From Bacillus crepusculi (GTDB taxonomy: Bacteria; Bacillota; Bacilli; Bacillales; Bacillaceae): a stretch of 64,000 bases of DNA. Made by a program: the position numbers and the translations under genes. How positions within the stretch are numbered: position 1 is the first letter of the stretch; every line of letters begins with the position of its first letter. The notes beneath the pieces were generated by a model. That model had not been told where the DNA came from. It saw only the letters and a program-made list of their open reading frames with translations, and ran no database searches. Location of the stretch: NCBI RefSeq assembly GCF_014764715.1, contig NZ_JACXXE010000004.1:186001-250000 (forward strand), in the 5' to 3' direction. Positions 18,815 through 26,392 of the stretch are shown piece by piece.

Positions 18815-19600
18815 ATGAAAATCGCCCTCGTCCAAATGGACGTACAAATTGGAGAACCTGAAGTGAATTTTAAAAAAGCAGAAGTGTTTTTAGAAGAAGC
18901 GGTTCGCGAGCAGCCTGATCTGATCATTTTACCCGAAATGTGGAATACCGGCTACGCCCTTGAACAAGCCGATCAGCTTGCGGATATAAACGGTGAACGC
19001 ACAAAACAGCTCTTCTCCTCCTTTGCCCGCAAGCACCAAGTGTATCTCATTGCAGGCAGTGTGTTAAATAAGCGGACAGAAGATGAAAACATCACCAACA
19101 CAATGTATGCTTTTAACCGCCAAGGTAAGCTTCTGTTAGATTATGATAAAATTCATTTATTCCGATTAATGGATGAGCACAACTATTTAACCGCTGGTGA
19201 TCAGCTTGGTTTATTTGACTATAGTGAAGATGTAACGATTGGTGCGATGATCTGCTATGACCTCCGCTTCCCGCAGCTTTCCAGAACACTTGTGAACAAA
19301 GGAGCGAAGGTGCTCGTCAATACGGCACAATGGCCGTCAGCAAGAGTGGACCATTGGCGTAGCCTGCTCATCGCAAGAGCGATTGAGAACCAGTCATTTA
19401 TGATTGCTGTCAACCGGACGGGCACAAGTCGTGACACTGAATTCCCCGGACACTCCATGGTAATTGACCCACTCGGCCGTATCCTGCTTGAAGCAGGCCA
19501 TGAAGAAAACATTTATTATACAGAAATTGATCTTCAGCTAGTGGATGAAGTGAGACAGCAGATTCCTGTGATGACGGATCAGCGTCTGGACATCTATTAA
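18815..19600 (+). CDS. Carbon-nitrogen hydrolase (omega-amidase / Nit2 type)
   Basis: A 261-residue nitrilase-superfamily amidase with the Glu-Lys-Cys triad at E41 (ILPEMWNTGY), K112 (YDKIHLF) and C147 (ICYDLRFPQ). The sequence resembles the omega-amidase group (YafV, Nit2, and MtnU/YkrU of B. subtilis), which hydrolyse alpha-ketoglutaramate or alpha-ketosuccinamate. MtnU normally sits in the methionine-salvage locus; no mtn gene is nearby here, so no symbol is given. The start has AAAGGAGGAACCC upstream. It is followed by terminator hairpins and repeat copy B. Confidence 0.85.
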   Translation: MKIALVQMDVQIGEPEVNFKKAEVFLEEAVREQPDLIILPEMWNTGYALEQADQLADINGERTKQLFSSFARKHQVYLIAGSVLNKRTEDENITNTMYAFNRQGKLLLDYDKIHLFRLMDEHNYLTAGDQLGLFDYSEDVTIGAMICYDLRFPQLSRTLVNKGAKVLVNTAQWPSARVDHWRSLLIARAIENQSFMIAVNRTGTSRDTEFPGHSMVIDPLGRILLEAGHEENIYYTEIDLQLVDEVRQQIPVMTDQRLDIY

Positions 19601-19625
19601 GAAAGCAGGATACTCCCCTGCTTTC
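19601..19625 (+). terminator. Left copy of duplicated terminator hairpin (repeat B)
   Basis: GAAAGCAGG…CCTGCTTTC stem right after the amidase stop codon. No T-run; the repeat begins immediately. Confidence 0.75.
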
Positions 19626-19798
19626 AGCGTGTAGACAAACCCTCGCATTCTTTGTCAGTCCTGCGTTCCGGTGCTCACGAATGTCCAATTCGCTCCGCTT
19701 CGGTACTCGTCCTTCCTAGACTTCAAGGGCTTTCTATCACGCTGAAAAGAAGACAAAGGGCTAAAATAAAGGTCATTTTAGCCCTTTGTCAACAATCT
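19625..19798 (+). repeat. Terminator-associated repeat, copy B
   Basis: About 174 bp, nearly identical to copies C and D. It begins CAGCGTGTAGACAAACCCT, whose complement AGGGCTTTCTATCACGCTG lies about 100 bp later. It ends with a 16-bp perfect stem GACAAAGGGCTAAAAT / ATTTTAGCCCTTTGTC and AACAATCT. An inner CGAAT-ATTCG stem is also conserved. It lies between the convergent amidase and LysR genes and contains no credible gene. Confidence 0.93.
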
Positions 19799-19824
19799 GA
19801 AAGCAGGGTACCCCCCTGCTTTTT
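19799..19824. terminator. Right copy of duplicated terminator hairpin (repeat B)
   Basis: GAAAGCAGGG…CCCTGCTTTT; matches the hairpin at 19601-19625 in 23 of 25 bases and, unlike it, runs into TTTTT. Confidence 0.85.
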
Positions 19825-19844
19825 GCATTTAAATAAACGTTTGT

Positions 19845-20774
19845 TTAAGCTTTCCCTTGATTCTGGTAAAGGTCCATTAGCGCTTGAGCGGCTTTCGTTA
19901 AATACCTTTCTTCCACATAGGCAAACACAAGTGTGCGGGTTGAGCGGGAATCAATTCGTAAGTAAGTCACTTGGTTCCTTTCTTCTTTCGCCACCATTTT
20001 CGGCACAACCGTCACACCTAATTCGTTTTTGACCAATGCTTGAGCGGTTTGAATATGACTTGTTTGAAATAGAACCCTTGGCTGGAATCCATGACGATGG
20101 CATAGCTCCATGACCACTTGGCGAAAGCCGTACCCCTCTTTTAACATAATGAATGGAACGCCTTCAAGAAGCTGAAATGGAATGGTTTCACTGCCGATTC
20201 CCTTCTGATTAGCTTGATTGATGATTTCATTCAATTCCTTCGGTAACCAAGGTTGCGCGGTTTGCGGGACGGCGAGAAGAAGCGGTTCTGTCAGCATTTG
20301 TTTCGTTTTCAATTGTTCATGCTCAACAGGTAAAGATAGGATCGCTATATCCAGTTCCCCAGCCAATAAAAGTCTTTCTAGCTCACGAGGTGATTCCTCT
20401 ATCAGATGAACGTGGACATGGGGGTACGTTTTACAGAAGGTTTTTAATAAAGCCGGCAGGACATATCCCCCTGTGACTGCTGGCGCCCCGACCTTCAGTT
20501 CTTTTCCTACCTCATGCGCAGCTTCATCCATCTCACGCAGTAAATCATCATGTTCCTTCAAAATGTTCTCTGCTCTTTTGATCAATCGACTTCCTTGAGG
20601 TGTAGGGCTCACTTGTCCATATGCCCGAATAAACAAGGGCGTGTCTAATTCCTCTTCCAGTTTTTTAATTTGTTGACTTAAAGAAGGCTGGGCAATATGA
20701 AGTTTCTCCGCCGCTTTCGTGAAACTTTGCTGCCGATACACTTCAATGACATATTGCATCATTCGTATATCCAC
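19845..20774 (-). CDS. ycgK: LysR-family transcriptional regulator YcgK
   Basis: About 309 residues from the GTG at 20774 (GAGGTGAT upstream; a GTG at 20783 overlaps that site). N-terminal winged helix-turn-helix (YRQQSFTKAAEKLHIAQPSL … QQIKKLEEELDTPLF), then a periplasmic-binding-like effector domain in two lobes. Divergent from the ycgJ methyltransferase gene with about 100 bp between, the usual arrangement for LysR control. Both match the B. subtilis order ycgJ-ycgK-cah. Effector unknown. Confidence 0.88.
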   Translation of the reverse strand: MDIRMMQYVIEVYRQQSFTKAAEKLHIAQPSLSQQIKKLEEELDTPLFIRAYGQVSPTPQGSRLIKRAENILKEHDDLLREMDEAAHEVGKELKVGAPAVTGGYVLPALLKTFCKTYPHVHVHLIEESPRELERLLLAGELDIAILSLPVEHEQLKTKQMLTEPLLLAVPQTAQPWLPKELNEIINQANQKGIGSETIPFQLLEGVPFIMLKEGYGFRQVVMELCHRHGFQPRVLFQTSHIQTAQALVKNELGVTVVPKMVAKEERNQVTYLRIDSRSTRTLVFAYVEERYLTKAAQALMDLYQNQGKA

Positions 20775-20880
20775 TTTTATCACCTCATAGGTTTTAACTA
20801 TTCATATCATATCTTTTATGTCTTAGACAAATAACGGGAAGAACTCTACGATCAAGAGACAACAAAAAGGGGGAAAAGGA

Positions 20881-21654
20881 ATGAATCCATATTCTAAAGC
20901 GGAAAAACAATTCTCACAAAATGCAGAGAACTATCGAGATTCACCCATATTTGCAGCAGGAGACGATTTAGAATTAATGAAAGTGACAGCAAATGCGAAG
21001 GGGCATGAGCATTTACTTGATATCGGCTGCGGAGCAGGACATACTATTTTTTCCTTTTCAGACGTGATCTCAAAAGGGATTGGCATTGATGTTACGTACA
21101 AAATGATCGAGGTTGCAACAGCACTTGCGAAAGAACGCCATATGGACCACATAACGTTTCAGCAAGCAGGCGCAGAAGCATTACCTTTCTCTGATGAATC
21201 TTTTGAGTTGGTCACATGCCGATTTGCTGCTCACCACTTCCCGGATCTCCCAGCAGCGATGGCTGAAATCAGCCGTGTTTTAAAAAAGGGCGGCAAATTC
21301 CTGCTCGTCGATCATTATGCACCTGAAAATCGTGCACAGGATGCATTTATCAACCACTTAAATAGACTGAGAGATCCTTCTCATATTCGTGAAAGTTCAT
21401 TATCAGAATGGAAAGAGCTGTTCGCTGTCAATCATCTCACTAAAGAAGATATTCACTACTGGGACCTACAGATTGATTATCAGGACTGGATCATGCGTGG
21501 ACGCACACCAGAGGATGTTCAAAAAGACATCATTGCCCATCTTCAAGCAGCTGACCCTGAAACGAAACAGTTGTTTCAGCTTCAATTTGATGCAAATAAA
21601 CAGCCAGCATCCTTCTGTTTAAAAGCCGCACTGATTCAGGGAATCAAACATTGA
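20881..21654 (+). CDS. ycgJ: SAM-dependent methyltransferase YcgJ
   Basis: A 257-residue class I methyltransferase. LLDIGCGAGHTIF (motif I, SAM binding), GIGIDVTYKMIEVA (acidic loop), GAEALPFSDESFELVTCRF and RVLKKGGKFLLVDHYAP are the four standard motifs of the UbiE/Methyltransf_11 group. Substrate unknown; probably a small molecule. The start is preceded by AAAAAGGGGGAAAAGG. Likely controlled by the divergent LysR regulator. The stop is followed by repeat copy C. Confidence 0.87.
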   Translation: MNPYSKAEKQFSQNAENYRDSPIFAAGDDLELMKVTANAKGHEHLLDIGCGAGHTIFSFSDVISKGIGIDVTYKMIEVATALAKERHMDHITFQQAGAEALPFSDESFELVTCRFAAHHFPDLPAAMAEISRVLKKGGKFLLVDHYAPENRAQDAFINHLNRLRDPSHIRESSLSEWKELFAVNHLTKEDIHYWDLQIDYQDWIMRGRTPEDVQKDIIAHLQAADPETKQLFQLQFDANKQPASFCLKAALIQGIKH

Positions 21655-21670
21655 TGCTATAGAAAAAGTC

Positions 21671-21844
21671 CAGCGTGTAGACAAACCCTCGCATTCTTTG
21701 TCAGTCCTGCGTTCCGGTGCTCACGAATGTCCAATTCGCTCCGCTCCGGTACTCGTCCTTCCTAGACTTCAAGGGCTTTCTATCACGCTGAAAAGAAGAC
21801 AAAGGGCTAAAATCAAGATCATTTTAGCCCTTTGTCAACAATCT
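21671..21844 (+). repeat. Terminator-associated repeat, copy C
   Basis: About 174 bp, same orientation as B and D and differing from B at only a few positions. It lies between convergent ycgJ and aroK. On its left only AAAAAGTC resembles the right-hand terminator (which begins AAAGTCTACC), so any left hairpin duplicate has been lost or never formed. Confidence 0.93.
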
Positions 21845-21845
21845 G

Positions 21846-21873
21846 AAAGTCTACCCTAAACGGTAGACTTTTT
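21846..21873. terminator. Terminator overlapping the aroK stop
   Basis: AAAGTCTACC pairs with GGTAGACTTT and runs into TTTT; it serves ycgJ and overlaps the last codon of aroK. Confidence 0.85.
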
Positions 21874-22429
21874 ATTTCGAGTATAAATCCCAGCCAAGCT
21901 TAAGTGTGTCCACAATATAATTAGCGACTTCTTCAGCCTCTAAATGATCTGTTTCCACTCTTGAGTTATGAAGGGCATAAATTTCTCTTCGCTCATCAAA
22001 CAGCTCTTTCATCTCTTCGATCGTCCGGTTGTGAAGAACAGGGCGGTTTTCAATTAAAATATCAAGCCGCTGTTTCCAATTCTCCCAAGATAAATCGAGG
22101 AAAAGAACCGTACAATGCTTCAAGCAGGCGCGTTTGATTTCTTCCTGTTTGAATGCACCGCCTCCAAGAGACACGATCTTGAGCTGTGTATGTTCACATA
22201 AATGGACGATATAATCCTTTTCAGCCTGCCTGAAGAATGCTTCTCCTTTTTGCTGAAAGATGTCTGGAATCGTCATGTTGTACTTTTTCTCAATCTCCTG
22301 ATCCACATCAATAAAATCTCTATATAGCTTTTTGGCAACGAGCTGCCCAATGGTTGTTTTCCCAACACCCATAAAGCCAATGAGGACAATATTCCGCTGT
22401 CTCACAGGGATTTCTCTATTGATTTTCAT
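21872..22429 (-). CDS. aroK: Shikimate kinase
   Basis: A 185-residue P-loop kinase: GFMGVGKTTIG (Walker A, about residues 18-28), DVDQEIEKKY (shikimate-binding Asp), FRQAEKDY and SLGGGAF (GGG substrate motif), and RPVLHNRT in the lid. It phosphorylates shikimate in aromatic amino-acid synthesis. B. subtilis calls it AroI/AroK and has it in the same position beside ycgJ. The N-terminus is about 10 residues longer than short AroK proteins. The 85-bp gap upstream separates it from the iclR gene. Confidence 0.92.
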   Translation of the reverse strand: MKINREIPVRQRNIVLIGFMGVGKTTIGQLVAKKLYRDFIDVDQEIEKKYNMTIPDIFQQKGEAFFRQAEKDYIVHLCEHTQLKIVSLGGGAFKQEEIKRACLKHCTVLFLDLSWENWKQRLDILIENRPVLHNRTIEEMKELFDERREIYALHNSRVETDHLEAEEVANYIVDTLKLGWDLYSK

Positions 22430-22514
22430 GGTCGTGACACGTCCTCCTTACGACAAGGAATGCTACATAATGTTTCTATTATATGATAAATGGATGGCGA
22501 AAAGATAGGCATTC

Positions 22515-23288
22515 TTAAAAATTGTGCTTGCCGGCGTAACCGAGCTGTTCCGAGAGCTGCTTGGCATGCTCTTTTACCTTTTGCTGCAATTGAGGAATAA
22601 CCTCATCTGTAAACCTGTGAGTAGGACCCGATATAGATAAGCAGGCACGCACTTCGCCATGAATGTTAAAAATCGGTGCTGCTACTGCAGCTGATCCAAC
22701 CTCCCGTTCATCAATACTACAGGCTGTATGTGTCTCAAGAATATGTGCACATTCCTTTTGCCAGTCCTCTCTCGTCATATGTTCAGCCTCAGACGTGAAT
22801 ACTTTCTGTTGAAACTCTTTGCTTTGGAAGGCAAGCAGGACCTTCCCACCAGCCCCTGCGTATAACGGGAGCTTCTCACCGACCTTCACCAGATGCCTAA
22901 TGGATTGCAGCCCTTCGGCTTGTTCAATACAAACCCGATTTGTATGATCTAGCACATACAAATTGACGGTTTCCCTTGTTTCATCACGAAGGCTGTACAT
23001 GAGCGGCTTTGCCAGCTCCCGCAATTTAATAGACTTTCCTGCAATGTAGCCGAGCAGGTAAAGCCTTTGACCGAGTCGGTATTTGAGTGTATCTTGATTT
23101 TTCTCCACAAAATGATTCATTTCAAGCGCCTTGAGCAATCTCGTTGTAGTGGACATTGCTAAATTCATTTCCTTTGAAATATCAGTTAACGTTAACTCTT
23201 GGCGTTCTTCACTAAAGCAATAAAGAATGTCTAAAGCGCGTTGAACAGTGCGCAGTCCTGATTCTTCTTTTGACTTTTTATCAGCCAT
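22515..23288 (-). CDS. IclR-family regulator of the adjacent catabolic regulon
   Basis: About 257 residues from the ATG at 23288 (AAAGGAGAATATGAAC upstream; further in-frame ATGs at 23294 and 23327 are less well placed). N-terminal winged helix-turn-helix (RTVQRALDILYCFSEER … MNLAMSTTTRLLKALE) and a C-terminal GAF-like effector domain ending GPTHRF. It is divergent from a membrane-protein gene, and a 36-bp sequence in between recurs in front of the operon at 33 kb. I infer it represses both transcription units and itself until a pathway metabolite binds. Confidence 0.9.
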   Translation of the reverse strand: MADKKSKEESGLRTVQRALDILYCFSEERQELTLTDISKEMNLAMSTTTRLLKALEMNHFVEKNQDTLKYRLGQRLYLLGYIAGKSIKLRELAKPLMYSLRDETRETVNLYVLDHTNRVCIEQAEGLQSIRHLVKVGEKLPLYAGAGGKVLLAFQSKEFQQKVFTSEAEHMTREDWQKECAHILETHTACSIDEREVGSAAVAAPIFNIHGEVRACLSISGPTHRFTDEVIPQLQQKVKEHAKQLSEQLGYAGKHNF

Positions 23289-23320
23289 GTTCATATTCTC
23301 CTTTTCCCTCTGATTTCTTA

Positions 23321-23349
23321 TCGACATGAACAGTCAACTTTGCTATAAT
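23321..23349 (+). promoter_or_regulatory. Promoter of the divergent membrane-protein gene
   Basis: TCGACA, 17-bp spacer, TATAAT. The predicted start point (about 23356) lies just before the shared 36-bp operator. On the minus strand TTGTTT-N17-TAAAAT, overlapping the operator, could serve iclR. Confidence 0.65.
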
Positions 23350-23361
23350 CCATTTTAAATG

Positions 23362-23397
23362 TTCCGTTAGAAGAAAACAAATTCCATTAGACGGAAT
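23362..23397. promoter_or_regulatory. Candidate IclR operator, site 1
   Basis: 36 bp that match site 2 (33035-33070, opposite strand) without gaps: TTCCG, six variable bases with few matches, then GAAA-CAAATTCCA-TAGACGGAAT. It contains TTCCA-N5-CGGAA, an interrupted inverted repeat, plus a further TTCCG half-site. Confidence 0.8.
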
Positions 23398-23435
23398 CAA
23401 AACAATCAATGTTGTTTGTCGGAGGAGATGTTCTG

Positions 23436-24794
23436 ATGTACGTGATGATTTATACGCTTCTGATTAGTTTTTACATCGTCAATCAACTATTTCCTGCTCC
23501 CATTCTCTCCTATTTTGTTGGTTTACTGGCTATCGCTTCGCTCACCATCTCTCTCAAGAAGGCGGCTGGGCTTTATTTGAAAACAGGCGCTGTTTTTCTC
23601 TCAGTTGGTTTGATATTATTCTTTTTGTCTGGTCAGCCTTTGCACACTTTTTTTCTCCATTTTCATTCCATGCTGGGCTTACTTTCTCTGTTTTTTATGC
23701 TGCCTTTTATTCATTCTCTCATACATGTTGGACACTTTGATACACAATTAAATAAACTGCTCACCTTACATACAACCAGTACAAAACAGCTCTATCGAAA
23801 GAGCTCATTTGTGACGCATATCCTTGGAATGTTTTTAAATATCGCCACCATTCCCTTACTCTATACATCTTTAAAGCCTTCACTGGCTTCTCTTAAAGAA
23901 CATGTCAGGCAGCAGCTCTATACACGCAATCTCTTAAGGTCCTATGCGCTTTGCCTAAGCTGGAGCCCTGTTGAAGTGCTAGTGAGTGTGACCATTGATG
24001 CAACCAAACTGAAATATTATCAAATTGCTCCTGTTTCCTTTTGTTTAATGCTGATTGTATTGATGACCGATTGGATCCTGTTTTCTCGTCAGAGCAAGCG
24101 ATTACCAGGTATCATTGAGCTCGAGAATACACATACCAATCCAAAGAGAATTAGACGAAAAACCCTTCAGCTCGCTTTTATGCTGCTGAGTTTTATCTCA
24201 GTCGTCTCGCTAGTTGATGTATGGGTTGGGAAAGGTTATTTATTCGCCGTTGTGTTAGCGATTATTCCATTTTCCCTCCTATTCTCGTCTATCATTAAAA
24301 AACGAAAACAATATGTCGCTGTGTCGGTTCCTCATTGGAAGGAACGCACGAGCCAGCTCTCCAATTATATGTGTCTCTTTTTAAGTGCCGGTTTCTTTGT
24401 CGATATGCTGCTCGTTACTGACAGTTTAAAGCCTGTCCAAGCATTTATTGTGAGTATATCAAGCCATGCGATCCTGGTTTATTGTGTCATTGGTTTATAT
24501 TTTCTCATCACTGCCCTTTGCGGCTTCCATCCACTTGTGTCGCTTGCTCTATTAGTAAGCATGTTAGTACCTGTCATCCAAGAACTGCCCGCACTTCCTT
24601 TAGCGATTATGCTCATTACAGCTGGAACGTCGACTGTCATGTTTAGTCCATTTAATGTTTCCGTATCACTATTAGCAGATTTGATGAAGGTCAATCCTTA
24701 CCGTATCACCCGATGGAATATCTGGTTTGCCAGCTTTTATATCAGCATAGGTATCATCTCCGCAACAGTCATCACCGTCATCTTTTATTCATAA
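23436..24794 (+). CDS. Polytopic membrane protein, probable carboxylate-type transporter
   Basis: About 452 residues from the ATG at 23436 (GGAGGAGATGTTCTG upstream; an ATG at 23409 has no site). Eleven or twelve hydrophobic helices in two halves, each with a more polar helical-hairpin stretch (LCLSWSPVEVLVSVTI and GTSTVMFSPFNVSVSLLADL). This resembles the layout of ion-transporter-superfamily carriers such as DcuC or citrate-type permeases, but I cannot place it in a named family. It is divergent from iclR and shares the operator, so it probably moves a substrate or product of the operon at 25-33 kb. Confidence 0.75.
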   Translation: MYVMIYTLLISFYIVNQLFPAPILSYFVGLLAIASLTISLKKAAGLYLKTGAVFLSVGLILFFLSGQPLHTFFLHFHSMLGLLSLFFMLPFIHSLIHVGHFDTQLNKLLTLHTTSTKQLYRKSSFVTHILGMFLNIATIPLLYTSLKPSLASLKEHVRQQLYTRNLLRSYALCLSWSPVEVLVSVTIDATKLKYYQIAPVSFCLMLIVLMTDWILFSRQSKRLPGIIELENTHTNPKRIRRKTLQLAFMLLSFISVVSLVDVWVGKGYLFAVVLAIIPFSLLFSSIIKKRKQYVAVSVPHWKERTSQLSNYMCLFLSAGFFVDMLLVTDSLKPVQAFIVSISSHAILVYCVIGLYFLITALCGFHPLVSLALLVSMLVPVIQELPALPLAIMLITAGTSTVMFSPFNVSVSLLADLMKVNPYRITRWNIWFASFYISIGIISATVITVIFYS

Positions 24795-24797
24795 CAA

Positions 24798-24824
24798 AAG
24801 AGCTCATCACCAGGATGAGCTCTC
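24798..24824 (+). terminator. Left copy of duplicated terminator hairpin (repeat D)
   Basis: AAGAGCTCATC…GATGAGCTCT hairpin 4 bp after the stop codon; identical to 24999-25025 over 27 bp but without the T-run. Confidence 0.8.
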
Positions 24825-24998
24825 AGCGTGTAGACAAACCCTCGCATTCTTTGTCAGCTCTGCGTTCCGGTGCTCACGAATGTCAAATTCGCTCCGCTCC
24901 GGTACTCTACCTTCCTAGACTTCAAAGGTTTTCATGTCACACTGAAAAGAAGACAAAGGGCTAAAATCAAGATCATTTTAGCCCTTTGTCAACAATCT
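24824..24998 (+). repeat. Terminator-associated repeat, copy D
   Basis: About 175 bp, same orientation as B and C, slightly diverged (CACACTG in place of CACGCTG). It keeps the terminal 16-bp stem and the inner CGAAT-ATTCG stem. It is flanked by a perfect direct duplication of the terminator hairpin and lies between convergent genes. Confidence 0.93.
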
Positions 24999-25025
24999 AA
25001 GAGCTCATCACCAGGATGAGCTCTC
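24999..25025. terminator. Right copy of duplicated terminator hairpin (repeat D)
   Basis: Same 27 bp as 24798-24824, followed by TTTCATTC. Confidence 0.85.
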
Positions 25026-25032
25026 TTTCATT

Positions 25033-26346
25033 CTATGATTTTAATTCGATCCGTTCAATTTTACCTACGATAAATATGTAGGATAACGCCCCGCCTAATG
25101 CCACAAGGCTGACAAATAAAATGCCTCCGTTATACGAGCCTGTCACAGATACGATCAAACCGATGATCAGCGGTGTAATGATCCCCGATAAATTAGCGAA
25201 AAAGTTAAAGACGCCGCCAGCAAGGCCTACCATCTCTCTCGGTGCTACCTCAGACAGCATGGTCCATGAGATATTTGACAGCCCTTGCGCGAAGGAAGCA
25301 ATGGATAAAATGGTCAGTACAAGCGGTATACTTGTCGTGAAATTCGCCAACACGATGGTACTTGTCAGAAGCAAACCAACAACGACAGGCAGCTTCCTTG
25401 CCACATTGACAGATACACCCTTTTTGAGCAGCCAATCGGACACATAACCACCAAACAGCACCCCAAAGAATGCCGCAATATACGGAAGAGAAGCGGCAAA
25501 GCCTACCTTTAGAAACGCCATATTTTTCGCCTCAGCTAAATAAGTAGGAAACCACGTTAAAAAGAAAAAGAGTGTGGACGCCACAGAAAATTGACCAATA
25601 TAGAGCCCAATCAATTTACGATATTTTAAAAGGGCGGCAAAGTCTGCCCATTTCAGTTTCTCCTGCGAGGCTACTGTCAGCCCTTCCCCTTGGCGAATTA
25701 ACTCTAGCTCATCTTCGTTGATTTTCGGATGTTCTTTCGGTTCGTGATAATACTTATACCAAAAAAAAGCAAATATAATACCGAGCGCACCTGCAGTGAT
25801 AAATACCGTTCTCCAATCGAAAGTGGTCATGATCCAAAAAAGAAGAGGAGTTGCAAAAGCTAGTCCAACATATTCTCCAGCGGTGTAAACGCCTGTAGCA
25901 AAAGCCCGCTCCCTTCTAGGAAACCACGTTGTCACAATGCGGTTATTGGCAGGGAATGCTGGAGATTCTGTAATGCCAATAAACAAACGGCAGCCAAATA
26001 AAAAAGCAAAGCTGTTTGCAAACGCCTGTAAACCAGTGAAAATAGACCAAGTAATGAGTGAAATACCATACGTAACCTTTGAGCCAAATTTATCAAGAAT
26101 AAAGCCGCCTGGTATTTGCATGGCTGTATACGTCCAGCTAAACGCAGAAAAGATCAAGCCCAATAATGCAGGATTTAATTGCAGGGAAGATTGAATAGCT
26201 GGAGCAACAATTGACACGCTGGCTCTATCAATATAATTAATGGCCGTAATAAAAAACAACAGAATCAATATACCAAAACGGGCTTTCGTCGGTTTAATAT
26301 AAGCGGGCTGCAGTTCGTTCCCCTTCAGTTCTGAATGCACTTTCAT
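25033..26346 (-). CDS. MFS transporter, anion:cation symporter type
   Basis: About 437 residues from the ATG at 26346 (AAAGGAGG 6 bp upstream; earlier ATGs overlap that site). Twelve helices of the major facilitator superfamily; NYIDRASVSIVAP in helix 1, GGFILDKFGSK in loop 2-3 and GITESPAFPANNRIVTTWFP mark the ACS group that imports organic acids such as hexuronates, glucarate, galactonate or tartrate. It is the last gene of the seven-gene operon and is probably the uptake system for its substrate, a carboxylate. Confidence 0.88.
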   Translation of the reverse strand: MKVHSELKGNELQPAYIKPTKARFGILILLFFITAINYIDRASVSIVAPAIQSSLQLNPALLGLIFSAFSWTYTAMQIPGGFILDKFGSKVTYGISLITWSIFTGLQAFANSFAFLFGCRLFIGITESPAFPANNRIVTTWFPRRERAFATGVYTAGEYVGLAFATPLLFWIMTTFDWRTVFITAGALGIIFAFFWYKYYHEPKEHPKINEDELELIRQGEGLTVASQEKLKWADFAALLKYRKLIGLYIGQFSVASTLFFFLTWFPTYLAEAKNMAFLKVGFAASLPYIAAFFGVLFGGYVSDWLLKKGVSVNVARKLPVVVGLLLTSTIVLANFTTSIPLVLTILSIASFAQGLSNISWTMLSEVAPREMVGLAGGVFNFFANLSGIITPLIIGLIVSVTGSYNGGILFVSLVALGGALSYIFIVGKIERIELKS

Positions 26347-26392
26347 AACCATCCTCCTTTGTTTCCGCACTGTGCGGATCGGTTGAGCGTCC

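Noticed and set aside
19652-20032. 126-codon plus-strand frame after the amidase gene
   Set aside because: Runs through repeat copy B and then antisense through the end of ycgK; no start signal or recognisable protein.
24713-24964. 83-codon plus-strand frame near repeat copy D
   Set aside because: Begins inside the membrane-protein gene in another frame and continues into the repeat; similar peptides arise at copy B only because the repeats are identical.
19625-24998. Repeats B-D as a CRISPR array or as insertion sequences
   Set aside because: Copies are kilobases apart with genes between, no spacers or cas genes; no transposase frame in any copy.
19601-25025. Repeats as group IIC introns, which also favour terminator hairpins
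   Set aside because: At ~174 bp they lack room for the ribozyme core and no domain V-like sequence or reverse transcriptase is seen; the flanking hairpin duplication is also unlike intron insertion. A degenerate relationship cannot be fully excluded.
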